A stretch of DNA of 64,000 bases from Oscillospiraceae bacterium (GCA_910574995.1 CAJTCS010000003.1:280277-344276); one strand, 5' to 3'; counted from the first letter of the stretch, positions 25,423 through 34,098 are shown. Numbers and translations: made by a program. Notes: generated by a model from the sequence alone, not told the origin.

Positions 25423-25905
25423 GTGCTGGAAACATATCACATAAAAGCCCTGCGCCTTATCCTGGAAAAGATCCAGGGGGAGCCGGGGCTTGTTTGGGCT
25501 TTGACGGGCAGCGCGTCCTTTGCCCTGCAGGGGATGGACGTGACGGCCCATGACATCGACATACAGGCTGACAAGGCCGGCGCTTATAAACTGGGGGGGC
25601 TGCTTGCCGCATACTGCACAGAGCCGGTGCGCTTCTGCGGCACGGAGAAGATCCGCTCGCATTTTGGCCGTTTCCAGATAGGCCAGGCAGAGGTGGAGGT
25701 TATGGGGGACATACAAAAGCGCCTGCCGGATGGGGCCTGGGAAGGCCCGCCCCTTCTGGCCCCGCTCACCCGCTTTGTGGATTGGGAGGGCATGCGCTTG
25801 CCGGTGCTTTCCCTTGCCTATGAAGCCAAAGCGTATCGCCTGATGGGGCGGACGGCCCGGGCGGAGGAAATCGAACGGTATATAAAGGGGGAAGACGCGC
25901 TGTGA
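25423..25905 (+). CDS. Nucleotidyltransferase-like protein
   Basis: 160 residues. GSASFALQGMDVTAHDIDIQAD (residues 24-45) shows the nucleotidyltransferase pattern: a Gly-Ser turn followed 13 residues on by the acidic DID pair. FGRFQIGQAEVEVMGDIQKR would supply the third acidic position. The layout resembles small aminoglycoside/lincosamide adenylyltransferase-like and AbiEii-like folds. GGAGGG at 25410-25415 lies 7 nt before GTG 25423; ATG 25408 falls in that ribosome-binding site. The stop codon overlaps the GTG of the following exporter gene by 4 bp, so the two are translationally coupled. Substrate unknown; a role in resistance is speculation. Confidence 0.65.
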   Translation: MLETYHIKALRLILEKIQGEPGLVWALTGSASFALQGMDVTAHDIDIQADKAGAYKLGGLLAAYCTEPVRFCGTEKIRSHFGRFQIGQAEVEVMGDIQKRLPDGAWEGPPLLAPLTRFVDWEGMRLPVLSLAYEAKAYRLMGRTARAEEIERYIKGEDAL

Positions 25906-27641
25906 AGAGGCTTTTGCAATATCTGACGGAATACAAAAAAGAGTGCGTGCTGGGGCCGCTTTTCAAGCTTTTAGAAGCCAGCTTCGAGTTAATGGTGCCC
26001 CTGGTGATGGCCGCCGTTATCGACAGGGGCATACAAAACCGGGACCAGGGGTATATTGTGTACATGTGCCTAGTACTGGTGGGCCTGGGCGTGGTGGGGC
26101 TTGCCTGTTCCATCACCGCCCAGTATTTCGCCGCAAAAGCCTCGGTGGGATTCGCAGCCAAGGTGCGCCGCGCCTTGTTCGGGCATATACAAAGCCTGGG
26201 CTTCACCCAGTTGGACCAGGTGGGTGCGTCTACCCTGATCACGCGCATGACCAGCGACCTGAACCAGGTGCAAAACGGCATGAACCTGACCCTGCGGTTG
26301 CTGCTGCGTTCGCCCTTTGTAGTATTCGGGGCCATGGCAATGGCCTTTACCATCGACTGGCAGGCCGCGCTGGTTTTCGCTGTAGCCATCCCCTTGCTGG
26401 CAGCGGTGGTGTTTGGGGTTATGCTGTGGACCATGCCCCGGTACAAACAGGTGCAGGTCGGGCTGGACAAGGTGCTGGGCGCTGCCCGGGAGAACCTTTC
26501 CGGCGTGCGGGTGGTGCGGGCCTTTGGCCGGGAAGAGGCCGAAACAGAGGCTTTCCAGCGGGACAACAATGCCCTGACACGTTTGCAGGTGTTCGTGGGC
26601 CGGGTCTCGGGGCTGATGAACCCAGTTACGTATATCCTTATCAACCTGGCTACCCTGGTGCTGGTGTGGGCCGGGGGCCTGCGGGTGGAGGCCGGGGCTA
26701 TCACCCAGGGAGGCGTGGTGGCGCTGCTGAACTATATGGCCCAGATTTTGGTAGAGCTGGTGAAGCTGGCAAACCTGATCATCAATATCGCCAAGGCGCT
26801 GGCCTGCGCCAACCGGGTGGCGGACGTGATGGACATAGAGCCTGGCATGTCGGAAAGCCCTGGCGGGGCCGGGGGCAAAGCCCCGGCGGCCGGCGGCCTT
26901 TCTGTGGAATTCCAGGACGTGGGCCTTACGTACAGGGGGGCTGGGGCAGAGTCCCTTTCTGGTATTTCCTTCTCGGCCAAGCCCGGGGAGACCGTGGGCG
27001 TTATCGGCGGCACGGGGGCGGGCAAGTCCAGCCTGGTAAACCTGATCCCCCGGTTTTATGACTGTACCCAAGGGCGGGTGCTGGTAGACGGCCAGGACGT
27101 GAAGGATTGGCCTTTGGCGGGCCTGCGGGCCCAGGTGGGCGTAGTGCCGCAGAAGGCCCAGCTGTTTTCCGGCACCGTGCGGGAGAACCTGCTGTGGGGC
27201 AACGGCGGCGCCATCGACCAGGAGCTGTGGCAGGCCCTGGAGGCCGCCCAGGCTAAAGACTTTGTAGAGCGGAAGCCTGGCGGGCTGGACGAACCTGTGG
27301 CACAAGGGGGGCGGAATTTCTCCGGCGGGCAGCGCCAGCGGCTGACCATTGCCAGGGCGTTGGTACGCAGGCCCAGGGCTTTGCTTTTAGACGACAGCGC
27401 CAGCGCCTTAGACTTTGCCACGGACGCCCGGCTGCGGCAGGCTATCAGGGCCCTGCCTTATGGGCCCACCGTGTTTATCGTGTCCCAGCGGGCGTCCAGC
27501 ATCCGGTATGCGGATACCATCGTGGTGTTGGACGATGGCCGCGCCGTGGGTGTGGGCACCCACGAGGAGCTGCTGGAAGCTTGCGGGGTATACCGGGAAA
27601 TATGCGAATCGCAAATGGAAAAGGGGAGGGACGGGCAATGA
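25902..27641 (+). CDS. Heterodimeric ABC exporter, subunit with degenerate ATPase site
   Basis: 579 residues: six membrane segments (1-300), then an ATPase domain. Walker A GGTGAGKS (369-376), signature FSGGQ (473-477, intact), Walker B ending D497-D498 (LLLDDSASALD) with aspartate in place of the catalytic glutamate, and Q529 in place of the switch histidine (IVSQRASS). The next gene has the opposite set of intact and altered residues, so the two form one consensus and one degenerate ATP site, as in the BmrCD and TM287/288 exporters. The GTG start overlaps the upstream stop codon, and the stop codon overlaps the ATG of the next gene. The exported substrate cannot be read from sequence; drugs or peptides are usual. 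Confidence 0.93.
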   Translation: MKRLLQYLTEYKKECVLGPLFKLLEASFELMVPLVMAAVIDRGIQNRDQGYIVYMCLVLVGLGVVGLACSITAQYFAAKASVGFAAKVRRALFGHIQSLGFTQLDQVGASTLITRMTSDLNQVQNGMNLTLRLLLRSPFVVFGAMAMAFTIDWQAALVFAVAIPLLAAVVFGVMLWTMPRYKQVQVGLDKVLGAARENLSGVRVVRAFGREEAETEAFQRDNNALTRLQVFVGRVSGLMNPVTYILINLATLVLVWAGGLRVEAGAITQGGVVALLNYMAQILVELVKLANLIINIAKALACANRVADVMDIEPGMSESPGGAGGKAPAAGGLSVEFQDVGLTYRGAGAESLSGISFSAKPGETVGVIGGTGAGKSSLVNLIPRFYDCTQGRVLVDGQDVKDWPLAGLRAQVGVVPQKAQLFSGTVRENLLWGNGGAIDQELWQALEAAQAKDFVERKPGGLDEPVAQGGRNFSGGQRQRLTIARALVRRPRALLLDDSASALDFATDARLRQAIRALPYGPTVFIVSQRASSIRYADTIVVLDDGRAVGVGTHEELLEACGVYREICESQMEKGRDGQ

Positions 27642-29401
27642 AAGAGCGGGCACAGAAAGGGACCCTGCGGAAGGTGCTGCGGTATATCCGGCGTTATTGG
27701 TTTTTTGTGGCCCTGTCGGTGGCGTTGGCCGGGGTAACAGTGGCGGGGACCCTGTATATCCCCATCCTCACCGGCGATGCGGTGGACTTGATCGTCTCCC
27801 CGGGCCGGGTGGATTTTAGCGGCATCTTTTCCCTTTTGCTGCGGGCCGGCGTGGTGGCCGGGCTTGCGGCCGCGGCCCAGTGGGTGATGAACCTGTGCAA
27901 CAACCACGTCACCTACCAGGTGGTACGGGACGTGCGCAACGCGGCCTTTGCAAAACTGCAGGGCCTTCCCTTGTCCTATATGGATTCCCATCCCACAGGG
28001 GAGGTGGTCAGCCGGGTCATCGCGGACGTGGACCAGTTTGCAGACGGCCTGTTGATGGGCTTTACCCAGCTGTTTACAGGCGCCATTACCATTCTGGGGA
28101 CCCTCCTGTTCATGCTTAGCGTAAATGGGGCCATCACCCTGGTGGTGGTGCTTATCACGCCGGTGTCCTTGCTGGTGGCGGCGTTCATCGCCAAAAGGAC
28201 CTACGCCATGTTCCATTTGCAATCCCGGGTGCGGGGGGAACAGACCGGTTTTGTAGAGGAAATGATCGAAGGCCAGCGGGTGGTGCAGGCTTTCGGCCAG
28301 GAAAAAGCCGCCCAGCAGAAGTTCGACCGGCTGAACGAGCAGCTGCGGGCCTGTTCCCTGCGGGCCATTTTTTTCTCTTCCATCACCAACCCCTCCACGC
28401 GTTTTGTCAATTCCCTGGTATACACCGGGGTGGGCATTGCCGGGGCTTTGTCCGTCATTGGCGGCAGGCTGACCGTAGGCCAGCTTTCCTGTTTTTTAAG
28501 CTACGCCAACCAGTACACAAAGCCCTTCAACGAGATATCTGGGGTCGTCACGGAATTGCAGAACGCCCTGGCATGTGCGGGGCGGGTTTTTGCCCTTATT
28601 GAGGAAAAGCCCCAGGCGCCGGACCCGGTGAACGCCCGCACCCTGCAGGAGGCCGACGGCCTGGTGCAAGCGGAGCATGTGGATTTCTCCTACCGGAGGG
28701 GCCAGCGGCTGATCGAGGATTTCAACCTGCGGGTCGCGCCCGGCCAGCGGGTGGCCCTGGTGGGGCCCACCGGCTGCGGCAAAACCACCGTCATCAACCT
28801 GTTGATGCGGTTTTACGATGTGGACGCGGGCTCCATTTCCGTAGACAGGGAGGACATCCGGATGCTGACCCGGAAAAGCCTGCGGAGGAATTTTGGCATG
28901 GTGCTGCAGGATACCTGGCTGAAGCGGGGCACGGTTTTGGAAAATATTTGCTACGGCCGGCCAGAGGCCTCCCGGGAAGAGGCGGTTGCGGCGGCCAAGG
29001 CTTGCCATGCCCATAGCTTTATCATGCGCCTGCCAAAGGGCTATGACACCGTGATTGGCGGGGATGCGGAAGGCCTGAGCCAAGGCCAGAAGCAGCTGCT
29101 GTGTATTGCCCGCGTCATGCTGTGCCTGCCCCCCATGCTGATTTTGGACGAGGCCACCTCCTCCATCGACACCCGGACAGAGGTGCGCATCCAGCGGGCT
29201 TTTCAAAAGCTGATGCAGGGCCGCACCAGCTTTATCGTGGCGCACCGGCTCTCCACCATCCGGGACGCGGACGTGATCCTGGTCATGCGGGACGGGCGTA
29301 TCATGGAACAGGGCCGCCATGAGGAATTGCTGTTGAAGGGCGGCTTTTACGCAGAGCTGTACAATAGCCAGTTTGCTGTCAGCTATAGTAAACGCACTTG
29401 A
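27638..29401 (+). CDS. Heterodimeric ABC exporter, catalytic subunit
   Basis: 587 residues with six membrane segments followed by an ATPase domain. Walker A GPTGCGKT (376-383), Walker B LILDEATSSID with the catalytic glutamate E505, and switch histidine H536 (IVAHRLST) are intact, but the signature reads LSQGQ (480-484) rather than LSGGQ. That is the mirror image of the partner at 25902-27641, so the functional ATP site uses this Walker A/B and the partner's signature. The ATG overlaps the partner's stop (ATGA). The operon ends in a cluster of hairpins at 29397-29476. Confidence 0.94.
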   Translation: MKERAQKGTLRKVLRYIRRYWFFVALSVALAGVTVAGTLYIPILTGDAVDLIVSPGRVDFSGIFSLLLRAGVVAGLAAAAQWVMNLCNNHVTYQVVRDVRNAAFAKLQGLPLSYMDSHPTGEVVSRVIADVDQFADGLLMGFTQLFTGAITILGTLLFMLSVNGAITLVVVLITPVSLLVAAFIAKRTYAMFHLQSRVRGEQTGFVEEMIEGQRVVQAFGQEKAAQQKFDRLNEQLRACSLRAIFFSSITNPSTRFVNSLVYTGVGIAGALSVIGGRLTVGQLSCFLSYANQYTKPFNEISGVVTELQNALACAGRVFALIEEKPQAPDPVNARTLQEADGLVQAEHVDFSYRRGQRLIEDFNLRVAPGQRVALVGPTGCGKTTVINLLMRFYDVDAGSISVDREDIRMLTRKSLRRNFGMVLQDTWLKRGTVLENICYGRPEASREEAVAAAKACHAHSFIMRLPKGYDTVIGGDAEGLSQGQKQLLCIARVMLCLPPMLILDEATSSIDTRTEVRIQRAFQKLMQGRTSFIVAHRLSTIRDADVILVMRDGRIMEQGRHEELLLKGGFYAELYNSQFAVSYSKRT

Positions 29402-29476
29402 AAATCGGCATCTACCGATTTTCAAGCCGGGCGGCAAAGCCGCCCGGTTCAAAAGCAGTATACCTCTTTTGAACCG
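29397..29476. repeat. Three adjoining perfect hairpins after the exporter operon
   Basis: Stem 1: CTTGAAAATCGG (29397-29408) with 29415-29426, 12 bp. Stem 2: CCGGGCGGC (29427-29435) with 29439-29447, 9 bp, loop AAA. Stem 3: CGGTTCAAAAG (29445-29455) with 29466-29476, 11 bp. Stem 1 starts within the last codons of the exporter gene. Stem 2 abuts stem 1 and shares three bases with stem 3. No T run follows, so this resembles a repeat or RNA-stability element more than a terminator. Confidence 0.65.
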
Positions 29477-29503
29477 TGTTAACGATAAGGCGTATAGGAA
29501 GTT

Positions 29504-29536
29504 AGGGGGCTGGGGCCTTGGGCCGTCCAGCCCCCT
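29504..29536 (+). terminator. GC-rich hairpin, possible terminator
   Basis: AGGGGGCTGG (29504-29513) and CCAGCCCCCT (29527-29536), 10 bp with a 13-nt loop. Only GTTG follows, so termination would be inefficient. Together with the three hairpins upstream, a promoter at 29566 and no visible ORF, it accounts for the 345-bp gap 29402-29746. Confidence 0.4.
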
Positions 29537-29565
29537 GTTGCTGAAAGCTTATTTCCGGGAGGAGG

Positions 29566-29594
29566 TAGAAATAGAAGGGCCGGTATGGTATAAT
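29566..29594 (+). promoter_or_regulatory. Probable promoter for the phosphatase-rimI-tsaD group
   Basis: TAGAAA (29566-29571), 17 nt, TATAAT (29589-29594). The -35 matches four of six consensus bases and the -10 is perfect. Confidence 0.5.
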
Positions 29595-29746
29595 AAGCCT
29601 TAGCTATTGGTTTCGATGGGGCTATAGCTGTCAAAAGGTTGGATTGTACCGCATTTAAAGAATGGGAAAGCGGCGGGCCCGGCTTTCCCACCGCGCATAG
29701 ATAGGCGGCGGGAGTGGAACCGGGGCCGCAAAAGGGATCGATATAC

Positions 29747-30205
29747 ATGATGAAAATCTTATTCATATGCACCGGCAATACCTGCCGCAGCCCTATGGCG
29801 GAAGGCATTTTCCGCCAGATGGCGCGGGAGGCGGGGGCCGGGGATATGCTTGTGTGTCAAAGCGCCGGGCTGTCCGCGGTGGAAGGGGGCCCCGTATCCC
29901 CAGAGGCGGCGCTGGTGTGCGGAGAGATAGGCGTGGATATCTCGGGCCACCGGGCCCGGCGTATCACCGGGGAGGAGCTGCCCGTTTGGGATGTGTTTTT
30001 CCCCATGTCCAAAACCCATGGGTATATTTTAGAACGGGCGGGGGCGCCGCCTGAGCGGATTTATATCCCCCGCTATATTGCCGACCCCTTTGGCCAGGGG
30101 CCGGAGGCGTACCGGGCCTGCCGGGACAAGCTGCGGGGGGAACTGGCCGTGTTTTATGGGGAATTGGCTGGGCGCCTGGGCCTGCCTCCCCTGAAAGGGG
30201 GATGA
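29747..30205 (+). CDS. Low-molecular-weight protein tyrosine phosphatase family
   Basis: 152 residues. The phosphate-binding loop is CTGNTCRS (C8-x5-R14), right after the first beta strand, as in all LMW-PTPs. The general acid is the aspartate in YIADPFGQ. CQSAGLSAVEGGPVSPEA and DISGHRARRIT are conserved. B. subtilis relatives include YwlE, a protein-arginine phosphatase acting against McsB. YwlE-type activity versus tyrosine specificity depends on the residue at the second loop position, here Thr9 as in YwlE, but I would not assign it on that alone. GGGA lies 9 nt before ATG 29747; a second ATG follows at 29750. The next gene starts 3 bp after the stop. Confidence 0.85.
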   Translation: MMKILFICTGNTCRSPMAEGIFRQMAREAGAGDMLVCQSAGLSAVEGGPVSPEAALVCGEIGVDISGHRARRITGEELPVWDVFFPMSKTHGYILERAGAPPERIYIPRYIADPFGQGPEAYRACRDKLRGELAVFYGELAGRLGLPPLKGG

Positions 30206-30207
30206 CC

Positions 30208-30654
30208 ATGGAGATTGTACCCATGGAAGAACGCCACCTGGACAGCCTGGCCCGGCTGGAGGCCCTGTGCTTCCCCCAGCCCTGGAGCCGGGAAGCCCTG
30301 GCCGGTGAACTCCCCAACCCCAACGTCTGCTTCCTGGTATGTATGGAGGGGGGCCAGGCGCTGGGGTATGGGGGGATGCACTATGCTTTGGATGAATTTT
30401 ACGTGGATAATATAGCCGTATACCCCCAGCACAGGGGGCGCGGCGCGGGCAAAGCCATCCTGGCCGCGTTGGTAGAGGCTGCCCGGGCGCGGGGCGGGCG
30501 GTTTATCTCGCTGGAGGTACGGCCCTCGAACAGGCCCGCGGTGGGGCTGTATAAAGGGGCCGGGTTCCTGGAGGCGGGCCGGCGGAAAAATTTCTATACC
30601 CAGCCCCTGGAGGATGGGCTTATCCTGACAAAATCTTTCCTGGGGGAAGGGTAA
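30208..30654 (+). CDS. rimI: Ribosomal protein S18 alanine N-acetyltransferase
   Basis: 148 residues, GNAT fold. LEALCFPQPWSREALAGEL at the N-terminus is the RimI signature; DEFYVDNIAVYPQHRGRGAGKAIL carries the acetyl-CoA pyrophosphate-binding loop (QHRGRGAG), and SLEVRPSNRPAVGLYKGAGF is the usual C-terminal helix with Asn and Tyr. It would acetylate the N-terminal alanine of S18, or act more broadly. The AAAGGGGG just upstream fits ATG 30208 (7 nt) better than ATG 30202. It precedes tsaD, as in many bacteria. Confidence 0.9.
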   Translation: MEIVPMEERHLDSLARLEALCFPQPWSREALAGELPNPNVCFLVCMEGGQALGYGGMHYALDEFYVDNIAVYPQHRGRGAGKAILAALVEAARARGGRFISLEVRPSNRPAVGLYKGAGFLEAGRRKNFYTQPLEDGLILTKSFLGEG

Positions 30655-30771
30655 TGCGGGGCGCCCCCGCAAAAGCCAGGGGGATAACGGAAACAAAGAG
30701 GGGCCTGCCCGGATTGCCTAAAAGCAAGGGCCCATGGATAAAAAACACAGCGTAGAAGGTATGGTATCACT

Positions 30772-31779
30772 ATGATTGTATTGGGGATCGAAAGTTCGTG
30801 CGATGAAACGGCCGCAGCCCTGGTGGAGGATGGCCGGAAGATATGCTCCTCGGTGGTGGCCAGCCAAGTGGACCGCCACCGTGTGTTCGGCGGCGTGGTG
30901 CCGGAGATCGCCTCGCGGCTGCACAGCGAGGCCATTGTGGGCGTGGTGCGGGAGGCCCTGGACCAAGGGGGCCGGGCCCTGCGGGAGGTCGGCGCCATTG
31001 CCGTGACCTATGCCCCAGGGCTTATTGGGGCTTTGCTGGTGGGCGTGAACTTTGCCAAGGGCCTGGCGCTGTCCTCTGGCCTGCCCCTGGTGCCGGTGCA
31101 CCACCTGCGGGGGCATGTGGCCTCGAACTACCTGACCAGCCCGGGGCTGGAGCCGCCCTTTTTGTGCCTGGTGGTATCAGGGGGGCATTCCCACATTGTG
31201 CAGGTGGAGGATTACACCCGGCTGCGGGTGCTGGGCCGCACCCGGGACGACGCCGCCGGGGAGGCCTTTGACAAGGCGGCCCGGGCCATGGGCATCCCCT
31301 ACCCTGGGGGGGTAGAGTTGGACAAAATAGCGGAAACGGGGGACGAGACGGCCTATAAGCTGCCCAAGCCCAAGGTGGCGGGCGCGCCCCTGGACTACAG
31401 CTTTTCAGGCCTGAAGACCGCTGTGGTGAATTTGCTTCACAATGCCGGGCAGAAGGGCCAGCCGGTGGACGTGCCCGCCCTGTGCGCCAGCTACCGCCGG
31501 GCGGTGGTGGACAGTTTGGCCGATACCTTTTTGAAAGCGGCGGACCAGACGGGGGCCAGGAAGCTGGCGGTGGCCGGTGGCGTTTCGGCCAACAGGCTGC
31601 TGCGCCGGGAATTGGCAAAGCGGTGCCATGCTACCGGGCGGGAGCTGTATCTACCGGATCTCCCCCTTTGCGGGGACAACGCGGCCATGATTGCCAGCCA
31701 GGGCTATTATGAATTTTTGGCCGGGAACCGGGCCGGCAGCAGCCTGAACGCCTGTGCCCAGCGTTCCATCGAGGCGTGA
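30772..31779 (+). CDS. tsaD: tRNA N6-threonylcarbamoyladenosine synthase subunit TsaD
   Basis: 335 residues, ASKHA fold. Motifs: GIESSCDETAAALV at the start, metal-binding histidines H111 and H115 in VHHLRGHVA, VSGGHSHIV, DDAAGEAFDKAARAMGIPYPGG and SFSGLKTAV, and the C-terminal PLCGDNAAMIA. It transfers threonylcarbamoyl from the TsaC product to A37 of tRNAs that read ANN codons, acting with TsaB and TsaE. Neither partner gene is in this window, although they often lie beside rimI-tsaD. It begins 117 bp after rimI. Confidence 0.96.
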   Translation: MIVLGIESSCDETAAALVEDGRKICSSVVASQVDRHRVFGGVVPEIASRLHSEAIVGVVREALDQGGRALREVGAIAVTYAPGLIGALLVGVNFAKGLALSSGLPLVPVHHLRGHVASNYLTSPGLEPPFLCLVVSGGHSHIVQVEDYTRLRVLGRTRDDAAGEAFDKAARAMGIPYPGGVELDKIAETGDETAYKLPKPKVAGAPLDYSFSGLKTAVVNLLHNAGQKGQPVDVPALCASYRRAVVDSLADTFLKAADQTGARKLAVAGGVSANRLLRRELAKRCHATGRELYLPDLPLCGDNAAMIASQGYYEFLAGNRAGSSLNACAQRSIEA

Positions 31780-31794
31780 AAGGGGGCGGCGCGG

Positions 31795-33849
31795 ATGGAA
31801 GTATTGGCGCCGGCCGGCGGGCCGGAAGCTTTGCGGGCGGCGGTGTTTGCCGGGGCAGACGCGGTGTACCTGGGGGGGCCTGCCTTTGGGGCCCGGGCCA
31901 ACGCCCAGAACTTTTCCCGGGAGGAGCTGCGGGAAGCGGTAGCTTTCTGCCACGCCCGGGATGTGCGGGTACACGTGACCGTAAACACCGTGCTGAAGGA
32001 CAGGGAGTTGCCCCAGGCCCTAGAGTTCGTGGGATTCCTGTGTTCGCTGCCAGTAGACGCGGTGCTGGTGCAGGACATGGGCCTGTTTTCCCTCCTGCGG
32101 CAGCGCGCCCCCAGCCTGCCCATCCACTGCTCTACCCAGATGGGCCTGCACACCCCGGCCGGGGTAAAGCTGCTGCATGGGCTGGGGGCGGCCCGGGTGG
32201 TGCTGGCCCGGGAGCTTTCTTTGGAGGAGATAGGGGAGATACGCCGGGCCTGCCCGGCAGAGCTGGAGGCTTTCGTCCATGGGGCGCTGTGTATGTCCGT
32301 CTCTGGCCAGTGTTATTTCAGCGCCCTGCTGGGGGGCCGCAGCGGCAACCGGGGCATGTGCGCCCAAACCTGCCGCCTGCCCTTTGCCGCTTCTGGGGGG
32401 ACGGGCCACGACCTCTCTTTAAAAGATTTGTCCTTCATTACCCAGATAGGCAGGCTGGAAAAAGCGGGGGTGTGTTCTGTAAAGATAGAGGGCCGTATGA
32501 AACGCCCTGAATATGTGGCGGCGGCGGTATCCGCATGCCGCCGGGCCGCAGACCGGGAGCCAGTGCCCCCGGGATTGCTGGATCATTTAGAGGCGGTGTT
32601 CTCCCGCTCGGGCTTTACCCAGGGATATCTTACAGGGAAGCGGGGCCGGGGGATGTTCGGCGTGCGCACCAAAGAGGATGTGGCTGGGGCCACAGAGAAG
32701 GTCTTTGCCGCCCTGCGGGGGCTGTACCGGGGGGAGCGGCAAAAGGCGCCTGTGGGCATGGCGCTGTCCCTTGCGGGGGATTTGGCCACAGTGGCTGCCC
32801 AAGACCGGGAGGGCCGAAGGGGGTCCGCCTCTGGCCGCCTGGATGGTACGGGCAAAACGGTCCCGGCCGCCCGGGCCGTACAGCAGCTGGAAAAAAGCGG
32901 CGGCACGCCCTTTTATGTGGAAAGGGTAGAAGTATCCGGGGCGGGGCCGGGCGTACCCCTTACGGTAGCGGGGCTGAACGCCCTGCGCCGCCAGGCCCTA
33001 GAAGCCCTTTTATCGGCCAGGAAAGAAAGGACGCCCATACCCTTTGCCGCCAATCCTCTTGACGAACCGGGGCGCCATATGACGGCAGGGTATACCCTGC
33101 GGGCTTCCTTCCGCCATGTGGGGCAGGTCCCCCCGGAGGCAAAGGCCTTAGGGGCCATCCAGCTGCCCCTGGAGACAGGCATGGCAGAACTGGAGCGCCT
33201 GCGGGCGGGGGGATGCCCCCCTATATACCTGGAACTGCCCCGGGCTATGTTTGGGGCAGAGCGGGAAGCCCGCCAAAGGATGGAAGCCTGCATGGCCAAA
33301 GGCTTCCTGGACTTTACCTGCGGCGGCTTGGGGGCCGTGGCCTTGTGCCGGGAGCTGGGGGCCAGGGCCCACGGCGGTTTCTCTTTGAACATCACCAACA
33401 CCTGTGCGCTGGGGTTTTTCCAGGGGCTGGGCCTTGTGGACGCGGAGCTTTCCATTGAACTGGCCGGGCGGGAGATAGCGGGCCTGGGGGGCGCGCTGCC
33501 ACGGGGGGCTATGGTGTACGGCAGGCAGGCGGCCATGCTGGTACGTAACTGCCCCTTGGCCAATTCCCCCAAGGGATGCCGGGGATGTAAAACCCCTGGG
33601 GCTATCACCGACCGGCTGGGGAAGAAATTCCCAGTGGTGTGCCGGGAACGGGGCCGGTGGGGCGTCGAGGTGCTGAACAGCGTGCCCCTATGGCTGGGGG
33701 ACAAGCCCCCCGCCGGCCTGGACTTCGGCCTGTGCCGCTTTACGGTGGAAAGCCGGGAGGCGTGCGGCCAGGTATTGGGGGCTATCTTCCAGGGGGCGGA
33801 AGCGGGGTTCCCCTATACTCGCGGGATGTCCCGCCGGGGGGTAGAGTAA
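31795..33849 (+). CDS. U32-family protein (RlhA/YegQ-like, DUF3656)
   Basis: 684 residues. The U32 TIM-barrel-like domain starts at once (MEVLAPAGGPEALRAAVFAGADAVYLG) and carries the cluster signature HGALCMSVSGQC to RGMCAQTCRLPF, with C166, C173, C189 and C193. In the related RlhA and TrhP proteins such cysteines support RNA hydroxylation (23S C2501 or tRNA U34), so the old annotation as collagenase is probably misleading. EGRMKRPEYVAAAV is also conserved. The C-terminal half (about 370-684) matches the extended U32 type with DUF3656, and ends with another cysteine group, CPLANSPKGCRGCKTPG. ATG 31795 is preceded by GGGGG. It follows tsaD by 15 bp. Confidence 0.85.
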   Translation: MEVLAPAGGPEALRAAVFAGADAVYLGGPAFGARANAQNFSREELREAVAFCHARDVRVHVTVNTVLKDRELPQALEFVGFLCSLPVDAVLVQDMGLFSLLRQRAPSLPIHCSTQMGLHTPAGVKLLHGLGAARVVLARELSLEEIGEIRRACPAELEAFVHGALCMSVSGQCYFSALLGGRSGNRGMCAQTCRLPFAASGGTGHDLSLKDLSFITQIGRLEKAGVCSVKIEGRMKRPEYVAAAVSACRRAADREPVPPGLLDHLEAVFSRSGFTQGYLTGKRGRGMFGVRTKEDVAGATEKVFAALRGLYRGERQKAPVGMALSLAGDLATVAAQDREGRRGSASGRLDGTGKTVPAARAVQQLEKSGGTPFYVERVEVSGAGPGVPLTVAGLNALRRQALEALLSARKERTPIPFAANPLDEPGRHMTAGYTLRASFRHVGQVPPEAKALGAIQLPLETGMAELERLRAGGCPPIYLELPRAMFGAEREARQRMEACMAKGFLDFTCGGLGAVALCRELGARAHGGFSLNITNTCALGFFQGLGLVDAELSIELAGREIAGLGGALPRGAMVYGRQAAMLVRNCPLANSPKGCRGCKTPGAITDRLGKKFPVVCRERGRWGVEVLNSVPLWLGDKPPAGLDFGLCRFTVESREACGQVLGAIFQGAEAGFPYTRGMSRRGVE

Positions 33850-33871
33850 AAACCGGCTGGTAGGTTTTAAA

Positions 33872-33958
33872 TGTGGAAAACTATGTGGAAAATGTGGAGA
33901 GAGGGGCTGGAAAACGGCTTGTCCCCTGGGGCCGGGGCCTTGTGGAGATTGTGGAATG
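33872..33958. repeat. Five TGTGGA repeats, similar to DnaA boxes
   Basis: TGTGGAAAA at 33872-33880 and 33884-33892, TGTGGAGAG at 33893-33901, TGTGGAGAT at 33941-33949 and TGTGGAATG at 33950-33958, all in one direction. Read on the minus strand, the first two are TTTTCCACA, one base from the DnaA box TTATCCACA. They lie in the 330-bp gap between the U32 gene and dut, which otherwise holds only a hairpin and a T-rich stretch. Confidence 0.45.
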
Positions 33959-34060
33959 CGGCCCAAATATGAATAGATGATGTCTAAAGGCAGGAATATA
34001 TAGTGGGGCCGCTTAGAAAATGGTATTTTTTAAGCGGGGGCGCTATACAAAAGCATGCCG

Positions 34061-34098
34061 CCAGGCCCCCGCTTTCCCGCCGGGAACCGGGGGCCTGG
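34061..34098. repeat. Long nested hairpin upstream of dut
   Basis: CCAGGCCCCCG (34061-34071) pairs with 34088-34098 (11 bp), and inside it TTCCC (34074-34078) pairs with GGGAA (34082-34086). A T7 tract follows only at 34118 and onward, too far for a standard terminator. It may still end transcription from the U32 gene. Confidence 0.45.

Noticed and set aside
29397..29536. CRISPR array or attachment site
   Set aside because: The repeats are inverted stems without direct repeat-spacer periodicity, and no integrase or cas gene is present.
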